From Antedon mediterranea (taxonomy: Eukaryota; Echinodermata; Crinoidea; Comatulida; Antedonidae): a DNA stretch of 64,000 nt. Shown piece after piece: positions 1 through 10,614 of the stretch. The stretch lies in contig NC_092672.1 in NCBI RefSeq assembly GCF_964355755.1, positions 3,720,001 to 3,784,000 on the forward strand, in the 5' to 3' direction. The notes under the pieces were generated by a model. It was given only the letters and a program-made list of their open reading frames with translations, did not search any database and was not told where the DNA came from. The position numbers and the translations under genes were made by a program. Position 1 is the first letter of the stretch. Each line of letters begins with the position of its first letter.

Positions 1-260
1 ACAAATTAGACACATAAGTTTATGTGACAAAAAAATGTTATGTGTCCATATATGGTATGATGATGTCATATCACTACTATATTTAAGCATATTTGGACAT
101 ATCACACTTTTTTATCAAACTAATTTGATAGTGTAGACAGAGCTTCTGTCCACGCTATCAAATTAGTTTGCCAAAAATGTTAATAGACACATACATTGTT
201 CATGTAGGAGATACAAATGTTAGTGTAGACAGAGCTTCTGTCTACACTAACATTTATAGC
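1..260. repeat. Family-A MITE copies, two head-to-head, left one cut by window edge
   Basis: Ends in GATAGTGTAGACAGAGCTT at 127-145, followed at once by an inverted partial copy (CTGTCCACGCTATCAAATTAG) and a third end pair near 212-250 (TGTAGACAGAGCTTCTGTC). Internal words TGATGTCATATCACTAC and GACATATCACAC match the family. Confidence 0.75.
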
Positions 261-320
261 TCCTAAATGACCAATATGCTCAAAAACAAGTATTTATGAA
301 AATAAAAACCTCTACTGTAC

Positions 321-1210
321 CTTTGCATTTTGATAGTTACTATGGTTAAGAAGGCCAGGTCTGTCAAAAGTCTGACAGATGGATTTGAAACGACTATAGA
401 ATGCCGCTTTACACAATCTACTTGCACCAGAAGTGGAACTACGAAATGGGGAGCTGAAAAAAAAAAGGATTACCAAGTCAAGTAAATTTAATAACACCAT
501 ACATTTAAAGATATATTGTCCCCCAAAAACATGAAAAATGAAGATTAATTAAATCAGACATTGAATAGGTTATTTTGTAGTTTTAATAAAGTGAACCACT
601 TCCGTAGAAAAAAAAAAAAAATAATAATGTTTTCACTTATAAAATAACATGATAAATGGTTAAATTCAACCAAAAATTTGACAATCTTTTGCTTTAAATT
701 CCATTTTTTTCAGGTAAATAAATTTGTTTTTTCGATCCAATTTCTGGTCGAAGTTCAAAGTTCATACACCTCCAACAGCAAGTAGCTTGGCAATAACAGG
801 ATGGATAAACTATTTAATAATTTATCGTGCTTATAAACCAAGTCTCATTTGAGGCTAGGGAGTGAAGTTGAAAGAGTTCTAGCTAGCTTGCTAACTAGGT
901 CAGGATTGAACCCTGGACCTTGGATTGGAAGGCAAGCACGTTAACCACCAAGCTACAGCTCCACTCCTATATTTCACTTACTATTCAGTACTGCAACCCG
1001 TCTTGGCATCTATCACTTCGTACTGGCCGTCCCCAATGCACCAGTTTACACTGGTGAAATCTTTGCTGTCATCTAGATTTGCCGTGTATGTAGTGACTCG
1101 GCCAATCAGAAGATGGTTTATAAAATAATCCGGAGGCAGGTTTACTTGGAAATCGTCGGATAGACGACAGCACATGGCTCTGGAGAGATGGCCATGATGG
1201 AACATATCAC
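321..1210 (-). CDS. ADAD-like gene, C-terminal deaminase exons (incomplete)
   Basis: Exons 982-1210 and 321-453. The first encodes [24 protein letters not shown] and [11 protein letters not shown], matching the ADAR C-terminal segments SQGHLTRAICCR, VNHPKVGRV and TSVNWCLADG. The second encodes a helical stretch ending NYQNAK, equivalent to the DYETAK region near the ADAR C-terminus, then a GTACAG donor. One short terminal exon is expected below position 1. Confidence 0.8.
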
Positions 1211-4200
1211 CTGAAAAGATATAATATTATGAGAACTTATCAACATCATTATTGTAATATGTAAGCATATACGAATGAAGCATCAGATGTTTATTCTCAA
1301 CTAAAATAAGGACAAAGAAATGAGAGTGAGGTGTCTTTGATTTTTTGTTTTGTTTTTATATATTTAGGAAAATTGCCAAGGATAACCATAAGCAAAATCA
1401 TTCACTATCCTCCTTAAAGGTGACAAGCCTGTTGTTCACAAGACAAACATACACAAGATGCTCTACATAAACAAAGTCTTACTACAAGTCTTTGGGAATG
1501 GAGTTGTAAATTGTCATGGTCATTAGAAAAAATTCTGACATGACAGGACTTGAACCCAGGATCCTTGGATATCGTACTACCTATCTTAGATGGCCTGTTC
1601 TTCCTTCATAAATTGTGAAAACTAAAGTGCAAAAGATATGACATATAGCCGAAGTTAACACTTTATTTAACCATTTTTAGGCCCCCTTACCCTTTTAATA
1701 AATGAAACTTGTACAGCGCCGGTGTCCCCCACCCATGTGGAGCTTATGGCGCTTTGTAACGTGCGAGTACATCAGCGAATAGCGATGTCTTCAGGTTTAT
1801 AACAATATTTATTTTATTTTATTTATTCTTTCTTTTGACTGGATTGCATTTGAACGCAGTACTGCTTTCCAAAATGGTCCAGTTACAAATTTAAAAGTAA
1901 AGGAAAATTATAACATATAAAATACTGAAAGATAAAAGCATAGTAGGCCTAATTTAAAAGATATATACAGAGAAGTTAAAAACAATTTTTGTTTCTATAA
2001 AAAACATACAGTACATACAAAAAAAAGGAGCATTTAGATAACATTAGAGTTGTTATATTTTTTAGTTTATAAATATTTTTCCGAATTACTTTTGTTCTAG
2101 TTTCAGTTGGTAAAAGATTCCATTCTTTTGTTGCTCTGTCCGTATTTGAAGGTTCTTTTACCTTGTAATGAATAGGATGTGATAAAAGACAATGACATTT
2201 CTTCATGTGTAAATGTTTGCTTACCAACAGTGATAGACATAAGATACACAGGTTTAATAAAGTAACTCAGCAAAGCCCCTTGTAGACCAATCACGTTCCA
2301 GCAAAGCAGCTTGTCAGAATCGCTCATCAATGGTATCTGCGACTGCCAGAAGGAAGAAAATAAAGTAAATCTTAAAGTACAATAAAAATCCAGGAAAATG
2401 AAGTGAATAGGGTTGTGGCTGTAGTGTTAATTAAAAATAGTTCATTCTTGTATAGCGCATAGCTCTCAATGCGCTGCACATTATTACCCTGGTCATTTTT
2501 TCAATCAGATACCTTTGGACTGGCCAAATATGTCTGGTTTTCCAGAAAGTCTGGTATTTGAAATGTGTTTTTAATAGTAAAAATGAATTTGGGACTGTTT
2601 GGAAAAGTCTGGTATTGGGAGAGTTGACTTATGTGAATAATAATTATAATAATAACCTTACAAAATGCACACTATCTAAAAAAGTGACTAAATGCACTTA
2701 CTTGCTTTGACAGAAAAGCAAAGGTCATTTCAACTTTGCTCTGAATTTTATCCACACCTAAAACGTTACCTAAAGAAATATGGCAAAATAGAGATAAATA
2801 CACGCTTTACTATACCAAGCTGTATCAAATGATATAAATTTATTTATATGTTCTCTGCGAAATCATGGCAGCTTCAGGTACAGCATTTATCATGATCAGG
2901 GAATCCAAACTCTTTCAGAATAGCATATTTTTTATAGGAGCTATCTAAAGGCTGAGGTGTAATGAGAATAAACCATCTTGTACACTCATTTAAAGCTTGT
3001 GCTTTCTCACATGTCAATTATCACTTTAAAGAACCCAGTACATCTTTCGGAAGAGTAGAGAGCTACCCCAGTGTACTTGTTGATTTAGCCCATGTCGCTG
3101 TAGACAGACGAACGGGCGCCATTTAGTGGAAGCAATCGACACGAAGGGACCCTTTAGGGGTGAAGAAAGTTGTGGTATGTGTCATCCACACCAGTGTGCA
3201 ATTCGGCCCAGTAGGCTGCTTTTCATGGTTATTCCCCATTTACATAATGTAATGTACAACATATAAACTGACAAACTAGCTGCATAGACTTACCGGTATT
3301 TGTTTTAACTGTTAGTCTTGATGAGTCCACAAGAATTTTGGGTATATGTTCTCCGGTACTCATCAAACACATGTCTTCTTTAGTTGCTTCTTTGTGATTT
3401 TCATTTCTGTAAAGTTAATGTAACAATTGTAAGTAGTAATTCATATTTATATTAAGGAAATAAAGAGAAAATTTTTTTTTAATACCATGATTATTATTAT
3501 ATCAATTTATTTAATTTTTTTCTACATGCAGTAGTTAACTTTAACAGCAATATTTGAATTTTAAAAATATTGATAAATTTCAACTTCACCTATTTATTAT
3601 TATATTAGTATAATTTTATTGTATAATAATAATAATAATAATAATAAACTGTGACGTTTGCTCCTAAATGGAAGAAGAAGGTACTTATTAGTTCTCTCTA
3701 CTTACGGATTAACAAACTGTGTTGCATCACCACTGGGGGCTCTGTTCATATAGAGGTGAAAGGTCACACCATCCTTGATGGAAAGCAAGTGTGATCCAGG
3801 CATATGTACAAATATAGAGTCTGCTGCTTTTTCCTCCATATATGATTTTAATTCTCGATACAAAAATCTGTAACAAAAATGAGTCAAATTTAGTTATATT
3901 AGCAGTTGTCTCTAAAGCTCTGTCTACACTATCAAACTTTATGCAACAGAAAATGGGACGTGTCAAATTCTTACCTAACAAATGACCTTCTTGTAATAGT
4001 CAACCCAAAGTTATCAATGTTGACACGCCCATCTTTCTTCAAATGTAGGCCCTGAATTGACGAATGACCGGTTCCTAAACATATTAGTTGCCCAGGATCC
4101 TCTGGACCTACAAAAAAAAAAATTATCCGTGACAGTATATCAATATTAAATCTAGCAATATTTAAAAATATTATATTCTAAACTGCAGTAATCATAGCAA

Positions 4201-5134
4201 ATGTTGTGACATGGACATTACCTCGTTTCATAACGATAGAACAGTAGCTGGTTTGCTTACTGAGTTCCTGACAGCCTTGAAATGGGTTGCCAATTTTTGG
4301 ATGTGCTTTGGCAACCTTAGCAATTTGGTCATCCTCTGTTTCACCCCCTGCAGTGTATGCATCTACTGGCGAAGTTATATGGTCTTCTACTGGCGCAGAG
4401 GGAGGCTGAACATATCCTGACACAGGTTGTGTCTTTTGCTGTTGTTTTTTTGTTTCCTCCTCCCTCTTCAATTGGTACTCAAGATAATTTTCCTGGCTCG
4501 GTAAATTCCACATATCTTCTCCTGGTAACGGCACATTCTGGTTGTAGTTTACCTGATAATGGCCACCACCACTCGCAACAGTTTCTTGCTCAGCTGCTGC
4601 AAGAGTTTCTTTATCAGTAGGATCTGGTTCTACATAAATTGTCCGACCACGAGAATCCGTAATCATATTTTCCATATTTTTCGAAGGATTATCTTTTGGA
4701 AGGCCAAGTAAAGCTCTCAGTGCTTTTGTTGAAGCATCATTCTTTGCGTCTTTCTTCGATCTACCGACACCAGTTTCGTGATCAACACCATCAATGACTG
4801 GCTTGCTGCCAAATGATTGTAAAGAATACACGGATGGGGGTACGTCCGCCTCCTGAAATTTTATAGTTAACCTCTGAAGTGAACAGAACTCATTCAAGCA
4901 TTGTGTTGGATTCTTCACTCCATGAAGAAAATCGTGAATCAGTTGTTCTGGAACTTTTTTTGGTAGTGCTCTTCCAATGATAGGATTCACACCACCACCT
5001 GTTGTTGCATGGTCACCAGCTGCTGTGGTCTTTGAGTGGATCAATTTTATTTTATTTAGTGGATCATTATACGTAGGTCTTGTCGTCTCTTGAACATGTA
5101 GCTTGTGACGAAGATATTCACTTTGCTGATTGAC
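321..5134 (-). CDS. ADAD/ADAR-like protein: dsRNA-binding domain plus catalytically dead adenosine-deaminase domain (3' end outside window)
   Basis: Eight exons join in phase: 4222-5134, 3975-4107, 3706-3867, 3294-3406, 2702-2757, 2225-2342, 982-1210 and 321-453, giving about 619 residues. The first listed exon is preceded by an acceptor, so a 5' exon is missing, and the last ends at a GT donor, so the C-terminus lies left of the window. The N-terminal half has one dsRNA-binding domain; the C-terminal half follows the A-to-I editase fold ([47 protein letters not shown]). The zinc and catalytic positions of ADARs are all replaced: HAE reads FGL, PCGD reads PSGD, MSCSDK reads MSDSDK. That state matches the ADAD1/ADAD2 (testis nuclear RNA-binding) families, thought to bind RNA in germ cells without deaminating it. 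ADAD-like is preferred over ADAR; ADAD1 versus ADAD2 is not resolved. Confidence 0.85.
503..752 (+). repeat. Family-E TIR element copy
   Basis: About 250 bp sharing order and words (TTAAAGATAT-TGTCCCCC end, AAATGGTTAAATTCAACC, TTTGCTTTAAATT, AGGTAAATAA) with copies at 11838, 25868 and 36612. The right end is cut by the SINE at 757. Confidence 0.7.
757..966 (-). repeat. tRNA-derived SINE (type S3)
   Basis: On the minus strand the right end has a tRNA-like head: A box TAGCTTGGTGGTTAACG and B box GGGTTCAATCC. The body (CATCCTGTTATTGCC, CTGTTGGA) recurs at 5287-5450 and 11336-11375, and the head at 54075-54165. Confidence 0.7.
1535..1600 (-). repeat. tRNA-like SINE fragment
   Basis: The minus strand reads a B-box-like CCTGGGTTCAAGTCCTGTC preceded by an A-box-like TAGGTAGTACGAT. 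No full cloverleaf is evident, so a SINE head relic rather than a tRNA gene. Confidence 0.45.
2225..3406 (-). CDS. ADAD-like gene, middle deaminase exons
   Basis: Exons 3294-3406, 2702-2757 and 2225-2342. The last reads [20 protein letters not shown]; the corresponding ADAR segment is MSCSDKIARWNVVGLQG, whose Cys is the third zinc ligand and is Asp here. The 3294-3406 exon covers the variable loop ahead of it ([14 protein letters not shown]). All three use GT-AG borders and keep the frame. Confidence 0.8.
2435..2505 (+). repeat. Fragment of SINE type S4
   Basis: Words TATAGCGCATAGC, CGCTGCACATTATTACCC and GGTCATTTTTT match the left part of the S4 repeat at 49848-50147. Confidence 0.45.
2990..3235 (+). 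repeat. SINE type S1, body fragment
   Basis: CACTTTAAAGAACCCAGTAC, ATCTTTCGGAAGAGTAGAG and CTACCCCAGTGTACT match the body of the full S1 copy at 32965-33255. The tRNA-like head is missing. It lies in an intron of the ADAD-like gene. Confidence 0.6.
3706..4107 (-). CDS. ADAD-like gene, deaminase-core exons with lost HAE and PCG motifs
   Basis: Two exons, 3975-4107 and 3706-3867, joined across an AG/A codon (Arg). The first reads [12 protein letters not shown] then [15 protein letters not shown]; ADARs have VNDCHAEIISRRGF here, so the zinc-binding His and proton-shuttle Glu are Phe and Leu. The second reads [16 protein letters not shown] where ADARs have FHLYISTAPCGD, so the second zinc ligand Cys is Ser. 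The RR pair that contacts the buried inositol phosphate in ADAR2 is retained, suggesting the fold is kept although chemistry is lost. Confidence 0.85.
3916..3965 (+). repeat. Family-A MITE end fragment beside ADAD-like splice donor
   Basis: AGCTCTGTCTACACTATCAA is present, followed by about 30 bp of diverged sequence, ending within 10 bp of the donor of exon 3975-4107. Confidence 0.65.
4222..5134 (-). CDS. ADAD-like gene, large exon with dsRNA-binding domain
   Basis: Open from the acceptor at 5135-5137 to a GT donor just below 4222. It encodes a dsRBD-type stretch ([15 protein letters not shown], then [20 protein letters not shown], then [10 protein letters not shown]), with the alpha-beta-beta-beta-alpha order and the basic [10 protein letters not shown] start of helix 2 typical of dsRNA-binding motifs. 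A low-complexity linker rich in E, Q and P follows, and the exon ends in YCSIVMKR, the start of the deaminase fold. The next exon continues the codon (G, then GPEDPGQL). Basis: direct reading plus family knowledge. Confidence 0.85.
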
Positions 5135-5286
5135 CTGTGTGTTAAAATAAGTTATAGAAATTAAAATATAAATTCTGTACTCCAATGACCACTAGAATTA
5201 CATTACACATTTTAAACACTACAGTTACTGTATGTAGTACAAGAGAAAGAATTATTTAAAATTCAATAAATAAGTGTTAATTTATT

Positions 5287-5450
5287 TTCTACACATCCAA
5301 CAGCGAGGTACCTGCCAATTGCAGGATGGATAAACTTTTTTTATACTTGATCATTCTTAAAAACTAAGTATCAGGCTTAGGGAGTGGAGTTGAAAGAGTT
5401 GAGTTACAACCCTGGCAATTGGCAATGATAGAACCCAAGGACCTTCACAT
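5287..5450 (-). repeat. tRNA-derived SINE (type S3)
   Basis: Shares ACATCCAACAGCGAGGTA, GCAGGATGGATAAACT and GGGAGTGGAGTTGAAAGAG with the copy at 757-966; the tRNA-like end is degraded. Confidence 0.6.
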
Positions 5451-5655
5451 TGTCAATATTTAATCTTCTTTTCAAGCAAGTAAACATGAATCAATTAGTA
5501 GGTAGGCTAGGCCTATGCCTATTGTATCTATTATTAATTGTCTACAGTACCTTCGTTTGGTCATGTGGTTTATATCGGTTATCTTCAATCATTTCTGGGA
5601 AAAAAAACAAGGAAGTTATTACACAAAAGTAATATAATATGGCTAGCCTAGGCCT

Positions 5656-6587
5656 AGGTAGTCGGCGCTAGTTCCGTTTCGCACCTGTTTTTATTTCGAC
5701 TTCCTTTTGACTCCAAATTGTTAAGCAACTTATTGTGAATACCACACCTTAAAATTGGGCCTCATAAGTACTTTTATGAAGAAGAATCACATAAAAAGTA
5801 ACTAATAAATCCTTAAATTGATGATTTTACCATGGAGTAACTCCATGATTTTACAGACATTTTTCTCGCATACCGTTCGCGAATTTAGCATACTCGAAGT
5901 TCAATATTTTCGTTTCTATGGAGCGCCAAAAGAGCAACAACAATAGATGGTTAAAAACTCAGTGGAATGCGTCTTCTTTTAATGCATTTATTATTGAAAT
6001 ACACGTTTAATTTTAATATATTTTGTCAATAAAAATGCTGTAACATTTTACTGCTAATAATTTGCTGTTTTCAAATAGCAACCAACCCTAGACCTAAGAG
6101 TAAGACTAAGTAAGAGGAATATTATTTAGATCAGGTATACCCCTACAGTACATGTAATATGATGATGAATTTGTCGATTTTCATTCCTAAAAGTTCCTGC
6201 AAAAACCATGTACAGTATCAACAGTAATATTTTTGTTGCATTGACATTGACAAAATATGATAAAATTGAACGTAATTTTCACCAATAAATGCATTAAATA
6301 TACGCAATTTATTGAGTTTTTAGCCCTCTATTATGATTGCTCTTTTGGCGCTCCATAGAAACAACAACATTGAACATGGAGTATGCGAAATTCACGAACC
6401 GATGTGCGAGAAACACGTCTGTAAATTCATCAATTTAAAGGATTTATTTTTTACTTTTTGTGTGATCTCCTTCGTAAAAATATTTTTGAGGCCTAATTCT
6501 AAGGTTTGGTACTCACGATAAAGTTACTTAACCAATTTTGAGTCGAAATAAACGACAGGTGCGAAACGGAACTAGCGCCAGGTAGTC
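5656..6587. mobile_element. 916-bp palindromic DNA transposon with 8-bp target duplication
   Basis: The element at 5664-6579 begins GGCGCTAGTTCCGTTTCGCA and ends with its reverse complement. Complementarity continues inward for over 300 bp on each side (for example TGGCGCTCCATAGAAAC at 6348 pairs with GTTTCTATGGAGCGCCA at 5911). It is flanked by direct repeats AGGTAGTC at 5656-5663 and 6580-6587. No transposase frame is present, so it is a non-autonomous foldback-type element; an 8-bp duplication suits hAT-like or related superfamilies. Confidence 0.85.
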
Positions 6588-7661
6588 TAGGGAGGTCTAG
6601 TAGTAGGATAGGATAGGCCTACAAAACAAATACAGTAATTATAAATAATAAGACATGAGAAAGGCTATTTTAGGCCTAATTATTTCCTAACTAGGCATAG
6701 GCTAGGCCTACTAGAATTCAAGATTCAAATGAAATTATGTGAAGTACCAGTCACTTGATTTTTCTTCCACTTCAAGCAACCTTGCTCAACCTCCAATTCA
6801 CGGTTCCAAACAATTGGTGTTGAAAAATTCCTAAATCTATTATTGGAGCATGACAAATTTTGATTTATTTATCAATCAGGAATAGACCATTATTATTACC
6901 AATATAGTTTACTTGCTGAAACCCTTTTTTCCTCGTTATTTAAATGAAACTCAATATTATGTACAATATATCTCATGTTAAACTATTATTATTAAGTGTA
7001 AACGTTAATTAGCAATACCTCGTATGGTATACCAATAAATATTTCTATGTTTATGTGTACATAATTCTCCCTAAACAAAAGTCGACATGTCCGATTTGGT
7101 TTGCAAATTGTATGGAACGCCGATTACGTAATATTAAAGTTATACGTAAGCGTATTTTAAATTACCTGTCATAAAAAAAATTGGATAAAACGGGGAAAAA
7201 AATAGCTAATTAATTGATTAATTAATTAATGGCAAAAAATTCAGGATGAATGCATGTGGTCATTTTGCAGGCACACTCTTCCTCCTCTCTCTATGATGAC
7301 GGTCACCCTCCTCAAGCACTATCTGTGCAACAGGTTCTAGGACACCTACCCCCTAGACAGTTACCCCCCGGATGTTTACCACCCGGACAACTACCCCCTT
7401 AGGACAACTACCCCCCGGACAACTACCCCCCGGACAACTACCCCCTTAGGACAACTACCCCCTTAGGATAACAACCCCCCGGACAACTACCCCCCGGACA
7501 ACCACCCCCTTAGGACAACTACCCCCTTAGGATAACTACCCCCCGGGTAACTACCCCCCGGTCAACTACCCCCGGTCAACTACCCCCCGGTCAACTACCC
7601 CCCCCCCCATCCAAAAGTAGACAAATATATAGGACCGGTTTCTGTAAAAATGAAATCATCT

Positions 7662-8148
7662 GTTTTTAACGGGTGTTTCGAAACTAGAGACCCGAAACCA
7701 GAGACCTGACACGAGACCCAATACGAAAAGGGAGACCTATATTTGGGTCTCCCTTTTCGTATATTAGGGTCTCCCTTTTCGTATAGTGTGGTCTCTCTTT
7801 TCGTATAGTGGGGTCTCCCTTTTCTTATAGTGGGTCTCCCTTTTCTTATAGTGGGTCTCCCTTTTCGTATATTTGGGTTTCCCATTTTGTATATTTGGGT
7901 CTCCCTTTCGTATAATTGGGTCTCCCTTTTCGTATATTTAGGTCTCCCTTTTCGTATATTAGGGTCTCCCTTTTCGTATAGTGGGGTCTCCCTTTTCGTA
8001 TAGTGGGGTCTCCCTTTTCGTATAGTGGGGTCTCCCTTTTCGTACGTGGGTCTCCCTTTTCGTATATTTAGGTCTCCCTTTTCGTATTGGGTCTCGGGTC
8101 TCTGGTCTCTGGTCTCGGGTCTCTAGTTTCGAAACACCCGTTTTTAAC
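7662..8148. mobile_element. Nested 469-bp foldback element with minisatellite core and 9-bp target duplication
   Basis: The element at 7671-8139 starts GGGTGTTTCGAAACTAGAGA and ends with the exact reverse complement. Direct repeats GTTTTTAAC flank it at 7662-7670 and 8140-8148. The core (about 7730-8090) is a tandem array of a roughly 21-bp unit (GGGTCTCCCTTTTCGTATAGT), which gives an open minus-strand frame of low complexity that is not a gene. Confidence 0.88.
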
Positions 8149-8189
8149 CGATTATTCTGTTTAACAGCACGCTAGACCCTAGATGTGCT

Positions 8190-8410
8190 AGATTTAAAGT
8201 ACCGTATTTATTGAAAAAACGGCCTGGGCTGTTTATTGTTTAGGTGGTTTTTAGGTGGACATTTATTGGAAGAAAGTTGTTTATTCAATGGGAGGGGTAT
8301 AATCTAATGGAAATAGACGCCGATTATTCCATATGATGTTTCATGGGAGTGACATGGTCACCGTTTATTTGAGGGGAATTTATTTAAAGATCGACGTTTA
8401 TTCGGTGAGT
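8190..8410 (+). repeat. Dispersed repeat with GTTTATT phrases
   Basis: GTTTATT/ATTTATT phrases recur with GAGGGG and ATTGGAAG words between the nested element and the G-rich arm. It looks like a short internally repetitive element; class not recognised. Confidence 0.35.
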
Positions 8411-9384
8411 GAACATTGAGGTCAAATATCAAAAGTCATATTATTCTTCAAGTGTACAAAAATACATATATGACAAATTTGAGACAAAAATTAATTCTTT
8501 TAAGACCAGTGGTTATCGAAGCATTGTCCTGACGCAAAAATTATTATTATTATTAGCGAACCCAGTCTTTACAGTAAATACAGGAAGTACTATATAATAC
8601 GTTCGACTATCCTATGATCATGTGTGACAATCTTCAGTTTATACCAGGCTATATTTATGTTCAATCTTTTACTTTTGTTTACAATAATGAATAGTAATTC
8701 GTCATTAAAATATAGTTATTAATTCCTATTATACACTGTTGCAGAGTAAGGTTGTTGAATGGTCTGGGTGGTTAGGGTGTTCTAAAGGGATAGTTTTCTG
8801 GGTGGTAATTGTCCGGGGGGTAATTGTTCCTAGGGGGTAATTGTCCGGGGGGTAGTTGTCCAGGGGGTAGTTGTCCTAAGGGGGTTGTTGTCCTAAGGGG
8901 GTAGTTGTCCGGGGGGTATTTGTCCGGGGGGTAGTTGTCCTAAAGGGGTAGTTGTCCTAAGGGGGTAGTGGTCCAGGTGGTGGTTGTCCGGGGGGTAGTT
9001 GTCCGGGGGGTAAATTTCCAGGGGGTGAATATCCGGATACGGTGCAACAGCCTCCTGTAGTGTGTAATGGATGGAGCTGCCGAGGCAGCCATGACATTTG
9101 GCTTGACTTTTTCTAAAGTATGTTTAAATAAACAGAATTCATTATTATTTGTAGTTTTAGTATTTTACTGATATTTTAATATTTTGTGTTCTCCAGGCCT
9201 ACCTTCTTCTTGCAGACATTATGCGGAGATTTATAGCCTATACCACCACGTGGTAAAAAAACGTGTTTAAACATGCATGTGTTCCTTACTTACTGGTGTC
9301 AATCATGCATCACCATGATGATGCGCGCACATGAGACGAGTTCAGATTAAATTTGGTAATGTTCTCAGAGGGCGTCCTTAATTT

Positions 9385-10040
9385 AATAATAATAATAATT
9401 TAATAATTTATTTCGGAACTTCACTTTTGTAAGTGCGTCCAACAAAAAATATATAAGAAGAAAACACAAAATAGACAAAAACATTAATCTTACTTAAACT
9501 ACATACGGTAACATGCAATAAAACCCATTCATTCCCCTCCCTCCCCTTCTCCAAAAATAACAAGTACAATATATTAAATTATAAATACAGTACATGATTA
9601 TTACTCTTAATCTACAAACCAATCACTAATCACCACTACCCACCAGACGCCTTTTAATTTATCTATTTTTTGGGATTAAATTAATTGAGAGCGCTTTTTC
9701 CATAATCTTTTAACATATGCTTTACAAAACCTATCAAGAATATTCATAACTTCTTTGCTGAAGAGATAATTATCACTTCCCAGAGTAAGATGTAATTTAA
9801 CGTCAGTGTTCCCATTAATGAATAACTCCCAAATTTCATTATAATCAAATGATTGCAGTTGTAGGAGGCCTAACTTACCTTGTATTTTCATCGGTCCTTA
9901 TCTCATTGAACGCAGGACATTCAAATAAAAAGTGTCTGATATTTTCTTTACAATTATCACTACAACGTGTACACAAACCATTACATTCTGATGTCCAATT
10001 ACATCTACCTTCAAGCGGGAGAGTATTTGATCGTAACTAA
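9385..10040 (-). pseudogene. 5'-truncated LINE remnant (C-terminal end of a reverse-transcriptase polyprotein plus 3' UTR)
   Basis: The minus strand at about 10036-9890 reads CNGLCTRCSDNCKENIRHF then LFECPAFNEIR, the zinc-knuckle-like C..C..H..C tail found after the reverse transcriptase in several LINE clades. A frameshift near 9890 moves to the frame reading LDRFCKAYVKRLWKKR and a stop. The 3' UTR-like part (ATTTATTTCGGAACTTCACT at its end; ACATACGGTAACATG; CATTCATTCCCCTCCC) recurs at 59790-60080. Non-functional: frameshifted and lacking the polymerase core. Confidence 0.75.
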
Positions 10041-10614
10041 AACTTAAGATTTACCCCCTCAAAGTCTTTATTGAATGTGTAAATTTGATATTCCAGAATC
10101 GGATACTTTAGTTAGTTCATGATCAGACAAAAGATCATCCACCATTTCTTCCTAAAACAAATACAAATTGTATGCATCCCTGACATATTATTTATTAAAA
10201 CAAATATTTTTGCATCATCACTATGTCTATTCAATAATTTAAATATTGTTGAAATGATAATTATAAGTATTCATACTCATAGGTGCTAGGAAGAATGTTT
10301 TTCATTCTTTTATGAGGACCAGAGAAAGAGAAAGTCAGTTTTAAATTTTCCTCTGGTCGAGTTTGTTTCTGCCAAATATGCCACCAACAATCACATATAT
10401 TATGTATATGTATTTCGCGAACGTGTTGCGTTCAAAGAGGAGATAGCCGGATGAGATAGTTGACGAGATCTTTGGTTGCGTTTCAAATAAATTGTATAAT
10501 ATAAAATGCACCTTTTGCGGTCCATAATTTTTAATTTATACGCATGACCGATCAATCTATAAATAATCATTTTCGTTTTTTCCAGAAACTATTGTGCGTG
10601 GTGCTCTTATAAAT

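Larger units (their letters stand above)
7325..9050. mobile_element. Foldback-type element with minisatellite arms and 9-bp target duplication
   Basis: Direct repeats GTGCAACAG at 7325-7333 and 9042-9050 bracket a 1708-bp element. The left arm is a C-rich array (CCCCCCGGACAACTA and CCCCCTTAGGACAACTA variants) at about 7340-7610; the right arm is the inverted, G-rich equivalent at about 8790-9035. Outermost ends are imperfect inverted repeats. Long inverted repeats made of tandem units plus 9-bp duplications are the hallmark of Drosophila FB-like (foldback) elements. A second element (7671-8139) is nested inside. Confidence 0.75.

Noticed and set aside
4178-5185. Single-exon reading of the 335-codon frame starting MEYRIYILIS
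   Set aside because: The first 17 codons lie in intron (acceptor at 5135-5137), and the last codons read past the donor at 4221.
7595-7885. Minus-strand frame with repeated IRKGRPT
   Set aside because: Product of the 21-bp tandem core of the nested foldback element.
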